From UBA4416 sp964541155 (lineage in GTDB: Bacteria > Bacteroidota > Bacteroidia > B-17B0 > Aurantibacillaceae): a stretch of 64,000 nt of DNA. Position numbers and translations under genes: made by a program. Below are positions 53,424-62,626 of the stretch, piece after piece. Within the stretch, counting starts at the first letter, position 1. Every line of letters begins with the position of its first letter. The notes under the pieces are model-generated. The model had not been told where the DNA came from, did not search any database, and worked only from the letters and a program-made list of their open reading frames with translations. The DNA is taken from NCBI GenBank assembly GCA_964541155.1, contig CAZIPC010000003.1, forward strand, positions 257,390 through 321,389, read 5' to 3'.

Positions 53424-54758
53424 TTAAGCTTGTTGCATTGTCATTTGGTTACTACTACGCCCCTTTATTCTTCCGTTTTGCATTAAACCATCATAGTGGC
53501 GATTTAATAAATACGTTTCGATTTGTTGAAGTGTATCTAAAACAACACCTACTAAAATCAATAATGATGTACCACCAAAGAAATCTGCAAAGGCACTGTT
53601 AATACCTAATTTAATAGCAATTGAAGGTAATATTGCAACAAAAGCTAAAAAAATAGAACCTGGTAAAGTAATACGAGACATTACTTGATCAATAAATTCA
53701 GCAGTACTTTTTCCTGGTTTTATACCTGGAACAAAGCCTCCATTTCGTTTCATATCATCTGCTAATTGATTAGGATTAATCATAATGGCAGTATAAAAAT
53801 AAGTAAATGCAATAATTAATGAGGCAAATATAAAGTTATACCAAAATCCATATCTATCAGCAAATATACCACCAGTTCCACCAGAAAATCCTGAAATTGC
53901 TGCAGGTATAAACATAATTGCTTGTGCAAAAATAATTGGCATAACTCCAGCCGCATTAACTTTGAGAGGCAAATACTGACGAACACCCCCTATTTGTTTA
54001 TTTCCTACTATCTTTTTAGCATATTGTACAGGAATTCTTCTAGTGCCTTGTACTAATAAAATACAACTTACTATAATGAATAATAAAAATACAATTTCTA
54101 ATAAAAACATTATTAAACCACCACCGGCACTTTGTAAACGAGAGCCAAATTCAGAAGTAATAGCAAATGGTAAACGTGAAATGATACCAATCATAATCAA
54201 AACAGAAATTCCATTTCCAATTCCTTTATCAGTAATTCTTTCTCCTAACCACATAATAAACATTGTACCTGCAACCAAAATAATTGTAGCTTGAATGCCA
54301 AACCATGCATGATCAATAGCAACAACACCTGGTTTAGAATATACTTGAGCCGCTAAGTATCCTGGGGCTTGAACTGCTGTAACAGCAACAGTTAAGAAAC
54401 GAGTATATTGATTTATTTTTTTACGACCACTTTCTCCTTCTTTTTGCATTTTTTGGAAATAAGGCACTGCCATACCCAACAATTGTATAATAATAGAAGC
54501 AGTGATATATGGCATAATACCTAATCCAAAAATAGATGCTCTTGAAAATGCTCCACCAGCAAATGCATTGATTAATGCTATAATTCCACCATCATTAGAA
54601 TTTGCATTGGCTGCAGCTAACACTTCAGTATCAATACCCGGTAATACAACATAAGAACCCAAACGATAGATTAAGATAAGGCCAAGGGTTGTTAAAATCC
54701 TTTGCTTTAGCTCTTCTATCTTCCATATATTTTGGAAGGTTTCTATAAAACGTTTCAT
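53424..54758 (-). CDS. secY: Preprotein translocase subunit SecY
   Basis: The 444-residue channel of the Sec export system with ten membrane segments, the plug region after RLGSYVVLPGID, ITDKGIGNGIS, and the cytoplasmic loop with KNKQI-like residues and RIPVQYAKK. It follows rplO after eight bases. Confidence 0.97.
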   Translation of the reverse strand: MKRFIETFQNIWKIEELKQRILTTLGLILIYRLGSYVVLPGIDTEVLAAANANSNDGGIIALINAFAGGAFSRASIFGLGIMPYITASIIIQLLGMAVPYFQKMQKEGESGRKKINQYTRFLTVAVTAVQAPGYLAAQVYSKPGVVAIDHAWFGIQATIILVAGTMFIMWLGERITDKGIGNGISVLIMIGIISRLPFAITSEFGSRLQSAGGGLIMFLLEIVFLLFIIVSCILLVQGTRRIPVQYAKKIVGNKQIGGVRQYLPLKVNAAGVMPIIFAQAIMFIPAAISGFSGGTGGIFADRYGFWYNFIFASLIIAFTYFYTAIMINPNQLADDMKRNGGFVPGIKPGKSTAEFIDQVMSRITLPGSIFLAFVAILPSIAIKLGINSAFADFFGGTSLLILVGVVLDTLQQIETYLLNRHYDGLMQNGRIKGRSSNQMTMQQA

Positions 54759-54766
54759 ATATTAAA

Positions 54767-55213
54767 TTATATTTCTGTTGCTACTCCGCCTTTTGATTCA
54801 ATAGCTGCTTTAGCTGTTGATGTAAATGCGTGAACTGTGATGTTTACTTTTGATTTTAATTCACCTCTTCCCATGATTTTGATTAAATCATTTTTTGAAG
54901 CTAATCCACTTGCTAATAATACATCGCGAGTAATATCTGTAATGTTTTTAGTATCTACTAATTTTTGTATAGCATCTAAATTTACACCCTTGTATTCTAC
55001 TCTGTTAATGTTTTTAAATCCGAATTTAGGAACACGGCGTTGTAAAGGCATTTGACCACCTTCAAAACCACGCTTTTTAGAATGACCTGAACGAGATTGA
55101 GCTCCTTTATGCCCACGAGTAGCTGTACCACCACCGCCAGAACCTTGTCCACGACCTCTTCTATAATTATTTTTTACTGAACCTTCTGCAGGTGTTAATG
55201 AACTTAATTTCAT
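54767..55213 (-). CDS. rplO: Ribosomal protein L15
   Basis: The 148-residue large-subunit protein with the glycine/arginine-rich start (RRGRGQGSGGGGTATRGHKG) that threads into 23S rRNA and the KKRGFEGGQMPLQRR motif. It follows rpmD after 17 bases. Confidence 0.97.
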   Translation of the reverse strand: MKLSSLTPAEGSVKNNYRRGRGQGSGGGGTATRGHKGAQSRSGHSKKRGFEGGQMPLQRRVPKFGFKNINRVEYKGVNLDAIQKLVDTKNITDITRDVLLASGLASKNDLIKIMGRGELKSKVNITVHAFTSTAKAAIESKGGVATEI

Positions 55214-55230
55214 TTGAATTTCCTTTTTAA

Positions 55231-55410
55231 TTAAATATTTTCTACTGTCAATAAATGAGCAACTGCATTAATCATTCCTTGAATTTGAGGAGTTGCTTCT
55301 TTAATAATGCTATGGTTTAATTTTCTTAAACCTAATGCTTGTACTGTTGCTCTTTGTCTAGCGTTCCTTTTTATAGGACTTTTAGATAATGTTACCTTAA
55401 CTTGTGCCAT
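55231..55410 (-). CDS. rpmD: Ribosomal protein L30
   Basis: A 59-codon gene on the minus strand. The start reads MAQVKVTLSKSPIKRNARQR, followed by a GLRKLNHS motif and an AVAHLLTVENI end, matching L30. It lies between rpsE and rplO with 11- and 17-base gaps. Confidence 0.96.
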   Translation of the reverse strand: MAQVKVTLSKSPIKRNARQRATVQALGLRKLNHSIIKEATPQIQGMINAVAHLLTVENI

Positions 55411-55421
55411 CTCTTTTTTTA

Positions 55422-55940
55422 TTATCCGTTAAATACTTTGTCTAAATTAATACCTCTTTGTCTAGAGATAGCCAATGGATCACGCATTTTAGCCAATGCA
55501 TCTATTGTTGCTTTAACTACGTTATGAGGATTTGATGAACCTTTTGATTTAGCTAATACATCTGTAATACCAACGCTTTCTAATACAGCACGCATTGCAC
55601 CACCTGCAATTACACCTGTTCCGTGAGCTGCTGGTTTTAAAAATACACGAGAACCTCCAAATTTACCATTTTCAGGATGAGGAACTGTTCCTTTTAATAC
55701 AGAAACTTTAACTAAATTCTTTTTAGCATCATCTATACCTTTAGTAATAGCATCTGTAACTTCATTTGCTTTTCCTAATCCGTATCCTACAACACTTTTC
55801 TCATCACCAACAACAACTATAGCTGCGAAACTGAAGTGACGACCACCTTTAGTAACTTTTGTTACACGTTGTATCGCAACTAATTTATCTTTTAGTTCGA
55901 TGTCTGTTGACTTAACTTTTTTTACAACTTCTTTTGACAT
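55422..55940 (-). CDS. rpsE: Ribosomal protein S5
   Basis: The 172-residue small-subunit protein with the double-stranded RNA-binding fold (GGRHFSFAAIVVVGD, GYGLGKANEV) and the GTGVIAGGAMRAVLE motif. It helps decoding accuracy. Confidence 0.98.
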   Translation of the reverse strand: MSKEVVKKVKSTDIELKDKLVAIQRVTKVTKGGRHFSFAAIVVVGDEKSVVGYGLGKANEVTDAITKGIDDAKKNLVKVSVLKGTVPHPENGKFGGSRVFLKPAAHGTGVIAGGAMRAVLESVGITDVLAKSKGSSNPHNVVKATIDALAKMRDPLAISRQRGINLDKVFNG

Positions 55941-55965
55941 GTTATGTATGTTCTTTTTATACTAA

Positions 55966-56322
55966 TTAAAATTTTAAACCTGCTTCGCGAGCTCCTTCAG
56001 CTAACGATTTAATACGACCATGATATAAATACCCATTTCTATCAAATACTACAGAAATAATACCATTTGCTGCAGCTTTTTCAGCAATTAATTTACCAAC
56101 TAATTTAGCTTGATCTACTTTAGTAGCTTTTGTTGATTTTATTGTTTTATCATCAGAACCTGCTGCTAAAATGGTTTTACCTGCTAAGTCATCTATTAAT
56201 TGAGCAAATATTCCTGAGTTACTTCTGAATACACTTAATCTAGGTGTTGTTGCAGTTCCGTTTACAGTTTTACGGATTTTAAGTTTAATGCGTTCTCTTC
56301 TTTGTTTTTTATTGAGTGCCAT
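55966..56322 (-). CDS. rplR: Ribosomal protein L18
   Basis: The 118-residue 5S rRNA-binding protein, with RLSVFRSNSGIFAQLIDD and FDRNGYLYHGRIKSLAEGA. It lies 42 bases after rplF. Confidence 0.97.
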   Translation of the reverse strand: MALNKKQRRERIKLKIRKTVNGTATTPRLSVFRSNSGIFAQLIDDLAGKTILAAGSDDKTIKSTKATKVDQAKLVGKLIAEKAAANGIISVVFDRNGYLYHGRIKSLAEGAREAGLKF

Positions 56323-56364
56323 CTTTCCAGTTTTTTAAAGATGATTAATACTAATTGAATTATG

Positions 56365-56919
56365 TTATTTTTTGCTTGCAGATTTACCAGCTTTGCGGCG
56401 TAAAATTTCGCCAGCAAATTTAATACCTTTTCCTTTATATGGTTCTGGTTTACGTAATGAACGTATTTTAGCTGCAACCATTCCTATTAATTGCTTATCA
56501 GAACTTTCTAAAATAACTTTAGGGTTTTGTCCTTTTTCTGAAGTTGTAGTTATTTTGATTTCATTAGGTAGCTCAAATACGACATTGTGAGAATAACCTA
56601 ATGCTAATTCTAATAATTGACCTTTATTAGAAGCACGGTAACCAACACCTACTAACTCTTGTTCTGTTTTATATCCTTCAGACACACCTTTAACCATGTT
56701 AGCAATTAAAGAACGATATAAGCCATGTAAGGCTCTATGTCTTTTTTGATCAGTAGGACGAGATACATTAATTACTCCGTCTTCTAACTTAACAATGATA
56801 TCTGAATCTATCGTTTCTGATAATGAACCTAATTTCCCTTTAACTGAAACCGTTGTCCCAGCGATGTTTACTTCTACACCAGCAGGTACTGTAATTGGTA
56901 ATTTTCCTATACGTGACAT
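56365..56919 (-). CDS. rplF: Ribosomal protein L6
   Basis: The 184-residue protein with two related domains, MSRIGKLPITVPAGVEV at the start and the LRKPEPYKGKGIKF motif near the end that contacts the sarcin-ricin loop. Confidence 0.98.
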   Translation of the reverse strand: MSRIGKLPITVPAGVEVNIAGTTVSVKGKLGSLSETIDSDIIVKLEDGVINVSRPTDQKRHRALHGLYRSLIANMVKGVSEGYKTEQELVGVGYRASNKGQLLELALGYSHNVVFELPNEIKITTTSEKGQNPKVILESSDKQLIGMVAAKIRSLRKPEPYKGKGIKFAGEILRRKAGKSASKK

Positions 56920-56939
56920 GTTTTTTTCCTCCCTCTAAA

Positions 56940-57338
56940 TTATGAAATGTAACATAAAACCTCACCACCGATATTAAGTTTCTTAGCCTCTTTATCTGTC
57001 ATTACACCTTTAGATGTAGAGATAATAGCAATACCTAATCCGTTTAATACTCTTGGCATTGTATCTACACCTGTATACTTACGTAATCCTGGCTTAGATA
57101 CTCTATCTAAAGTACGAATAGCTGATAATTTATTTGTAGTGTTGTATTTTAAGGCTATTTTAATAGTACCTTGTTTTTTTTCGTTTTCTTCAAACTTATA
57201 GTTTAGAATATAACCTTTTTCAAAAAGAATTTTAGTAATTTCTTTTTTAATATTTGAAGCTGGAATCTCTACGATTCTGTGGTTTGCACTAATCGCGTTT
57301 CTTACGCGAGTTAGGTAATCTGATATTGTATCTGTCAT
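56940..57338 (-). CDS. rpsH: Ribosomal protein S8
   Basis: The 132-residue protein with MTDTISDYLTRVRNA and the GIAIISTSKGVMTDKEA motif. In many bacteria S8 represses the spc operon. A small stem-loop lies just upstream at 57357-57377. Confidence 0.98.
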   Translation of the reverse strand: MTDTISDYLTRVRNAISANHRIVEIPASNIKKEITKILFEKGYILNYKFEENEKKQGTIKIALKYNTTNKLSAIRTLDRVSKPGLRKYTGVDTMPRVLNGLGIAIISTSKGVMTDKEAKKLNIGGEVLCYIS

Positions 57339-57356
57339 TTTATTTGTTTTTATATG

Positions 57357-57377
57357 TTATCCCGACTTTCAGGATAA
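57357..57377 (-). other. Small stem-loop between rpsN and rpsH
   Basis: In the minus-strand transcript TTATCCTG and CGGGATAA can pair around AAAGT, with one G-U wobble that exists only in the RNA sense. No T-run follows, so it is not an intrinsic terminator; it may be an mRNA processing or regulatory structure. Confidence 0.45.
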
Positions 57378-57398
57378 TTATACATTAATACTCTTTAT

Positions 57399-57668
57399 TT
57401 AGAAACTTGATTTAGTAACACCCGGAATTAATCCAAATAATACCATCTCACGGAAAGTAACACGACTGATACCAAAATCTCTCATATATCCACGAGGGCG
57501 TCCAGTTAATTTGCAACGGTTACGCATTCTAACTTTACAAGAATTTTTTGGTAATTTTTGTAAACCTATTGAATCACCTGCCTTTTTTAACTCTGCACGT
57601 TTAGCAGCATACGTATCAACTAGTTTTTTTCTTTTAGCATCGCGTGCTATCATGTTTGTTTTTGCCAT
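57399..57668 (-). CDS. rpsN: Ribosomal protein S14 (zinc-free form)
   Basis: The 89-residue long form with NRCKLTGRPRGYMRDFGISR. The four-cysteine zinc site of the short form is absent. It follows rplE after 29 bases. Confidence 0.97.
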   Translation of the reverse strand: MAKTNMIARDAKRKKLVDTYAAKRAELKKAGDSIGLQKLPKNSCKVRMRNRCKLTGRPRGYMRDFGISRVTFREMVLFGLIPGVTKSSF

Positions 57669-57697
57669 TTTATCTTTTTTTCAGGGCTGTAAATATA

Positions 57698-58255
57698 CTA
57701 TTTCTTTTTGAATGGAATACCAAATTCAGTTAATAAAGCATGCGCTTCTTTATCAGTTGGAGCAGATGTTACAAATGTAATATCCATACCTTGAATTTTG
57801 CTTACTTTATCGATATCAATTTCAGGGAAAATGATTTGTTCTGTGATGCCTAACGTGTAATTTCCACGACCATCAAAACCTTTATCATTAACACCTTTAA
57901 AATCACGAATACGAGGTAATGATGATGCAATTAAACGATCTAAAAATTCATACATTTTATCGCCACGTAATGTTACGCGTACACCAATTGCCACACCTTT
58001 ACGTAATTTAAAGTTAGAAATATCTTTAGTAGAATAGGTTGGAACTGCTTTTTGACCTGTAATAGTAGTCATTTCTTTAACAGCAGATTCAATCATTTTT
58101 TTGTCAGAAACTGCATCACCAATACCTTGATTGATACATATTTTCTCTAACTTAGGCACTTGCATTGAAGAAGTGTATTGAAATTGTTTTTTTAAATTGT
58201 CTACAATTTCCGCTTTATATCTGTCCTTTAATCTAGGAGAATAAGTTGATGCCAT
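57698..58255 (-). CDS. rplE: Ribosomal protein L5
   Basis: The 185-residue 5S rRNA-binding protein, with LEKICINQGIGDAVSDKK and GMDITFVTSAPTDKEA. Its ATG overlaps the rplX stop by one base. Confidence 0.98.
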   Translation of the reverse strand: MASTYSPRLKDRYKAEIVDNLKKQFQYTSSMQVPKLEKICINQGIGDAVSDKKMIESAVKEMTTITGQKAVPTYSTKDISNFKLRKGVAIGVRVTLRGDKMYEFLDRLIASSLPRIRDFKGVNDKGFDGRGNYTLGITEQIIFPEIDIDKVSKIQGMDITFVTSAPTDKEAHALLTEFGIPFKKK

Positions 58256-58572
58256 TATTTAATTACTGCTTTAGTTTTTTTAGAAATACGCTCAATTTTG
58301 TTAGTAGTAGCATTTACAACGCGACCAATTCTAACTGTTTTACCACTTTCTACAAACATTAAGTTAGATATGTGGATAGTTCCTTCTTGTTTAACAATAC
58401 CACCATTTGCATTTTTTGCACTAGGTTTTGTGTGCTTGCTAATCATATTAGCTCCTTCAACGATGGCTCTTTCATTTTTTGTATCTATCGATACAATTTT
58501 ACCTTCTTGGCCTCTGGATTCGCCAGATATTACTCTTACAGTATCGCCTTTTTTTAATTTTAATTTTGACAT
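58255..58572 (-). CDS. rplX: Ribosomal protein L24
   Basis: The 105-residue assembly initiator with the KOW motif (KKGDTVRVISGESRGQEGKI). Its stop overlaps the start of rplE. Confidence 0.97.
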   Translation of the reverse strand: MSKLKLKKGDTVRVISGESRGQEGKIVSIDTKNERAIVEGANMISKHTKPSAKNANGGIVKQEGTIHISNLMFVESGKTVRIGRVVNATTNKIERISKKTKAVIK

Positions 58573-58590
58573 TTCTTTCTGTATTTTTTA

Positions 58591-58959
58591 TTAAAGCACT
58601 TCTGGTGCCAATGAAATGATTTTCATGTATGATTTATCACGCAATTCACGAGCAACTGGACCAAAAATACGAGTTCCACGAATCTCATCACCTTGATTTA
58701 GTAATACACAGGCATTATCATCAAATCTGATATATGAACCGTCTGCACGACGAATTTCTTTTTTAGTTCTAACAACAACAGCCTTATGAACTGTTCCTTT
58801 TTTTACGTTACCTGAAGGTAATGCATTTTTAATTGTAACAACAATTTTATCTCCTACAGATGCGTAGCGCTTTTTTGTACCGCCTAACACACGGATAACA
58901 AGAACTTCTTTTGCTCCACTATTGTCTGCTACTGCTAATCTTGATTCGTTTTGTACCAT
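58591..58959 (-). CDS. rplN: Ribosomal protein L14
   Basis: The 122-residue protein with the start MVQNESRLAVADNSGAKE and the conserved end IISLAPEVL, placed between rpsQ and rplX. Confidence 0.98.
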   Translation of the reverse strand: MVQNESRLAVADNSGAKEVLVIRVLGGTKKRYASVGDKIVVTIKNALPSGNVKKGTVHKAVVVRTKKEIRRADGSYIRFDDNACVLLNQGDEIRGTRIFGPVARELRDKSYMKIISLAPEVL

Positions 58960-58981
58960 TTCTTCTTAACTTTATTAAGTA

Positions 58982-59239
58982 TTATTTCACTTTTTCTAAA
59001 ACCTCTACTAAACGCCAGTTTTTAGTTTTGCTTAAAGGGCGTGTTTCGCTAATTTTTACTGTATCACCAATACTACACTCATTTTTTTCGTCATGAGCTA
59101 CAAAGGTAGACGTTTTGTTTACGAACTTACCGTATTTTGGATGTTTAACTTTACGCATCACAGCTACAACAATAGATTTTTCCATTTTGTTGCTTTTTAC
59201 GATACCAACTTTTTCTTTTCTTAAATTTCTTTCTTCCAT
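58982..59239 (-). CDS. rpsQ: Ribosomal protein S17
   Basis: The 85-residue OB-fold protein with MEERNLRKEKVGIVKSNKM and a GDTVKISETRPLSKTKNWR motif. Confidence 0.97.
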   Translation of the reverse strand: MEERNLRKEKVGIVKSNKMEKSIVVAVMRKVKHPKYGKFVNKTSTFVAHDEKNECSIGDTVKISETRPLSKTKNWRLVEVLEKVK

Positions 59240-59247
59240 TGCTATAA

Positions 59248-59445
59248 TTATTTAGAAGCTTTATTTCTTTTTGTTAATTCAGTACTCACTCGAGCAACTG
59301 TTTTGCGGCTATCGCGAATTTTAATTGGGTTCTCTAAAGGAGAAATTGAATGATTTAATTTTAATTTATTTAAAGCATTTTTTTCTTCTTTTAATAAACC
59401 TTGCAATTCTGCTGTTGACAATGCAACTATATCTGTATTTTTCAT
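59248..59445 (-). CDS. rpmC: Ribosomal protein L29
   Basis: The 65-residue helical hairpin protein of the tunnel exit (LSTAELQGLLKEEKNALNKL, IRDSRKTVARVSTELTKR). Confidence 0.96.
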   Translation of the reverse strand: MKNTDIVALSTAELQGLLKEEKNALNKLKLNHSISPLENPIKIRDSRKTVARVSTELTKRNKASK

Positions 59446-59464
59446 TTTTTTATACCTTATTTAA

Positions 59465-59896
59465 TTATACTGCTGCGTCTTCTACGTAATCTCTACGAAT
59501 TACAAATTTAGTAACAATTGGTAATTTTTGAGCAGCTAAGCGTAAAGCTTCTTTAGCAACATCTAAAGGAACACCTTCTGCTTCAAATAACATACGACCT
59601 CTTTTTACTGGAGCAACCCAGTATTCAGGAGCACCTTTACCTTTACCCATACGAACCTCTGCTGGCTTTTTAGTAATAGGCTTATCTGGGAAAATACGAA
59701 TCCACACTTGTCCTTCACGTTTCATGAAACGTGTAATTGCAATACGCGCTGCTTCAATTTGACGTGAAGTCACCCAACTCTCATCTAATGCTTTTATACC
59801 AAATGAACCAAAGGCTAATTGATCACCACGTTTAGTGTTGCCTTTCATTTTCATTTTGTGCATTTTTCTATATTTCGTTCTTTTTGGCTGTATCAT
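59465..59896 (-). CDS. rplP: Ribosomal protein L16
   Basis: The 143-residue protein near the A-site tRNA, with MIQPKRTKYRKMHKMKMKG and the KPAEVRMGKGKGAPEYW motif. Confidence 0.98.
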   Translation of the reverse strand: MIQPKRTKYRKMHKMKMKGNTKRGDQLAFGSFGIKALDESWVTSRQIEAARIAITRFMKREGQVWIRIFPDKPITKKPAEVRMGKGKGAPEYWVAPVKRGRMLFEAEGVPLDVAKEALRLAAQKLPIVTKFVIRRDYVEDAAV

Positions 59897-59933
59897 GATT
59901 TATTATCTTTAACTAATACTTATTTATTAATAC

Positions 59934-60677
59934 TTATTTGTCGTTTCTTTTATTATCTCTTTTTGAGCCACGACCTGCAAATTTAGGAGCCGGAGTTGAA
60001 TTACCACCTTTTTTTTCTTTATCTAAACCAAAATTAGGTGATAAATCTCTTTTACCATAAATTTCACCTTTACAAATCCATACTTTAATACCAATACGAC
60101 CATAAGTTGTATGCGCTTCTGCAACAGCATAATCAATATCAGCACGCAATGTTTGTAATGGAGTTCTTCCTTCTTTGTAGCCTTCAGAACGAGCCATTTC
60201 AGCGCCTCCTAAACGACCTGATACTAAAATCTTAATCCCTTCAGCACCCATACGCATAGTTGATGCAATAGACATTTTTGCTGCTCTACGAAAAGAAATA
60301 CGTCCTTCAATTTGACGAGCAATTGAATCACCTACTAAACGTGCGTCTAATTCCGGACGTTTAATTTCAAAAATATTTATTTGAATTTCTTTCTTAGTTA
60401 CTTTTTTTAACTCTTCTTTTAACTTATCTACTTCTTTGCCACCCTTTCCGATAATGATACCCGGACGAGCTGTATTGATAGTAACAGTAATTAATTTTAA
60501 TGTTCTTTCGATAACTATTTTAGAAATACTTCCTTTTGGTAAACGAACTTTTAAGTAGTTACGAATTTGAGTATCCTCAACTAATTTATCTGCATAGTCT
60601 CTTCCACCGTACCAGTTAGAATCCCAACCTTTAACAATACCTAAACGTAAACCTATTGGATTTGCTTTTTGTCCCAT
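59934..60677 (-). CDS. rpsC: Ribosomal protein S3
   Basis: The 247-residue protein with a KH domain (RPGIIIGKGGKEVDKLKE) and the C-terminal domain with GAEGIKILVSGRLGGAEMAR. The tail is basic and glycine-rich (FAGRGSKRDNKRNDK). Confidence 0.98.
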   Translation of the reverse strand: MGQKANPIGLRLGIVKGWDSNWYGGRDYADKLVEDTQIRNYLKVRLPKGSISKIVIERTLKLITVTINTARPGIIIGKGGKEVDKLKEELKKVTKKEIQINIFEIKRPELDARLVGDSIARQIEGRISFRRAAKMSIASTMRMGAEGIKILVSGRLGGAEMARSEGYKEGRTPLQTLRADIDYAVAEAHTTYGRIGIKVWICKGEIYGKRDLSPNFGLDKEKKGGNSTPAPKFAGRGSKRDNKRNDK

Positions 60678-60688
60678 TTCCTTGTATA

Positions 60689-61141
60689 TTATTTATTATC
60701 TTCTGATTTTGAAATTGCCGCTGCTTTTCTTTCAGCTTTTTTAGTACTAACAACTGCAGTACCTACTTCTAAAGTTACATGATTTGAACGTTTTCTGATT
60801 CTGTATCCACGACCTTGAGGCGCAGTACGTAAACGTTTTGCCATTAATGCGCTATCTACCATTATCGAAGTAACAAATAAGGTATTTTCTTCAGGACGAG
60901 AACCAGTTTTCGCTTCATAATTAGCAATCGCTGATTTTAATAATTTTTCTAAACGTACTGATGCTTCGCGAGTATTAAATTTTAATACATTTAAAGCTTT
61001 ATATGCTTCCATTCCTCTAACTAAATCTGCAACTTGACGCATTTTACGAGGTGAAGTTGGGCAGCTATTTAATTTTGCAAAATAAGTACTCTTATTTGCT
61101 TCTTTGCGTGCCTCTGCTACTAATCTTTTTCTTTTACCCAT
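60689..61141 (-). CDS. rplV: Ribosomal protein L22
   Basis: The 150-residue protein with a tunnel-lining hairpin (RTAPQGRGYRIRKRSNHVTL). It is about 40 residues longer than the E. coli form, by an N-terminal extension and a charged C-terminal tail (KKAERKAAAISKSEDNK). Confidence 0.97.
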   Translation of the reverse strand: MGKRKRLVAEARKEANKSTYFAKLNSCPTSPRKMRQVADLVRGMEAYKALNVLKFNTREASVRLEKLLKSAIANYEAKTGSRPEENTLFVTSIMVDSALMAKRLRTAPQGRGYRIRKRSNHVTLEVGTAVVSTKKAERKAAAISKSEDNK

Positions 61142-61164
61142 GACTAAATTTCTTTATCAGCTTA

Positions 61165-61434
61165 TTATTTTTTGTTATTACCTGAATGACCTTTGAATTG
61201 ACGTGTTGCAGAGAATTCACCTAATTTATGTCCAACCATATTTTCTGTAACATAAACTGGAATAAATTTTTGCCCATTATGAACTGCAAAAGTATGTCCA
61301 ACCATTTCAGGATAAATAACAGAGCGACGTGCCCATGTCTTTAAAACTGTTTTTTTATTACTCTCATTCATTTGAGTAACTTTTTTTTCTAAGTTGTGGT
61401 CAATAAAAGGACCTTTTTTTAATGATCTTGCCAT
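61165..61434 (-). CDS. rpsS: Ribosomal protein S19
   Basis: The 89-residue head protein with MARSLKKGPFIDHNLEKK and the VGHKLGEFSATRQFKGHSG motif. Confidence 0.98.
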   Translation of the reverse strand: MARSLKKGPFIDHNLEKKVTQMNESNKKTVLKTWARRSVIYPEMVGHTFAVHNGQKFIPVYVTENMVGHKLGEFSATRQFKGHSGNNKK

Positions 61435-61489
61435 TGTTTATTTTTTAGTTTTGAAACTCATTTTAAAATGAGCCATTAAACATTAATAA

Positions 61490-62314
61490 TTATTTACTTC
61501 TTTTTTTAATAATATGTTGGTTAGATGATTTCGCTTTATAACGAGTTTTGTAGCCCTTAGCTGGAATACCATTACGAGAACGAGGTTGCCCACCAGAAGC
61601 ACGACCTTCACCTCCACCCATTGGATGATCCACAGGGTTCATTGCAACTGCACGAGTACGAGAACGACGACCTAACCAACGAGAACGACCAGCTTTACCA
61701 GAAATTTCTAAACTATGATCAGGGTTAGATGTAGCTCCTATTGTAGCTTTACATGTTACTAAAATCATACGAACTTCACCCGAAGGCATACGTAAAATAG
61801 CGTATTTTCCATCACGAGCTGTTAATTGAGCACAAGTTCCTGCACTACGAGCCATTGCTCCTCCTTGACCAGGTCTTAGTTCGATATTGTGAATAACAGT
61901 TCCTAAGGGAATATCAGATAAAAACATACAGTTACCAACTTCTGGTAATGCTGTAGAACCAGACATTATTTTTTTGCCTACTTCTAAACCTGCTGGAGCA
62001 AGAATGTAACGTTTCTCTCCGTCTTTATAATGAATTAAAGCAATACGAGAAGTACGATTTGGGTCATATTCTATTGATGCAACAACACCTTCTATACCAT
62101 CTTTATTACGTTTGAAATCAATAATACGGTATTGTTTCTTATGACCACCCCCAATATTACGGATAGTCATTTTACCAGTATTATCACGTCCACCACTATT
62201 CTTAACAGAAGTTAATAAACTTTTTTCAGGAATATTAGTGGTAATATCTGAATTATCAGTTGCTATTTTAAAACGTTGACTTGGAGTTAACGGTTTGAAT
62301 TTCTTTAATGCCAT
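61490..62314 (-). CDS. rplB: Ribosomal protein L2
   Basis: The 274-residue protein near the peptidyl-transferase centre, with GRDNTGKMTIRNIGGGHKK and the conserved histidine block AMNPVDHPMGGGEGRASGG. Confidence 0.98.
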   Translation of the reverse strand: MALKKFKPLTPSQRFKIATDNSDITTNIPEKSLLTSVKNSGGRDNTGKMTIRNIGGGHKKQYRIIDFKRNKDGIEGVVASIEYDPNRTSRIALIHYKDGEKRYILAPAGLEVGKKIMSGSTALPEVGNCMFLSDIPLGTVIHNIELRPGQGGAMARSAGTCAQLTARDGKYAILRMPSGEVRMILVTCKATIGATSNPDHSLEISGKAGRSRWLGRRSRTRAVAMNPVDHPMGGGEGRASGGQPRSRNGIPAKGYKTRYKAKSSNQHIIKKRSK

Positions 62315-62334
62315 TTTTATTACTTTTTATCAAA

Positions 62335-62625
62335 TTAAATATTAGCGTAAAAATCAATTGCTTCGCCATTCTTTAAAGTGACAAAAGCTCTTTTTGAACG
62401 GTTTACGCGGCCTATTGCAATACCACGAGTGGTGTTACGAGTTTTTACTTTACCTACGTATTGTTGAGTGTTAACAGATTCAACTTTTACACCGTACATT
62501 TTTTCAACAGCTTGTCTAATTTGTACTTTGTTGGCGTTTCTATCAACCACAAAACCATAGCGATTCAACTTCTCTGCCAAAGAAGTCATCTTTTCGGTGA
62601 TGATTGGTTTAATTAATATTTCCAT
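62335..62625 (-). CDS. rplW: Ribosomal protein L23
   Basis: The 96-residue tunnel-exit protein that docks SRP and trigger factor (IKPIITEKMTSLAEKLNRYG, FVVDRNANKVQIRQAVEKM). Confidence 0.97.
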   Translation of the reverse strand: MEILIKPIITEKMTSLAEKLNRYGFVVDRNANKVQIRQAVEKMYGVKVESVNTQQYVGKVKTRNTTRGIAIGRVNRSKRAFVTLKNGEAIDFYANI

Positions 62626-62626
62626 T

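Noticed and set aside
56262..56477. A frame bridging rplF and rplR
   Set aside because: It overlaps both ribosomal protein genes in another frame and lacks any similarity of its own.
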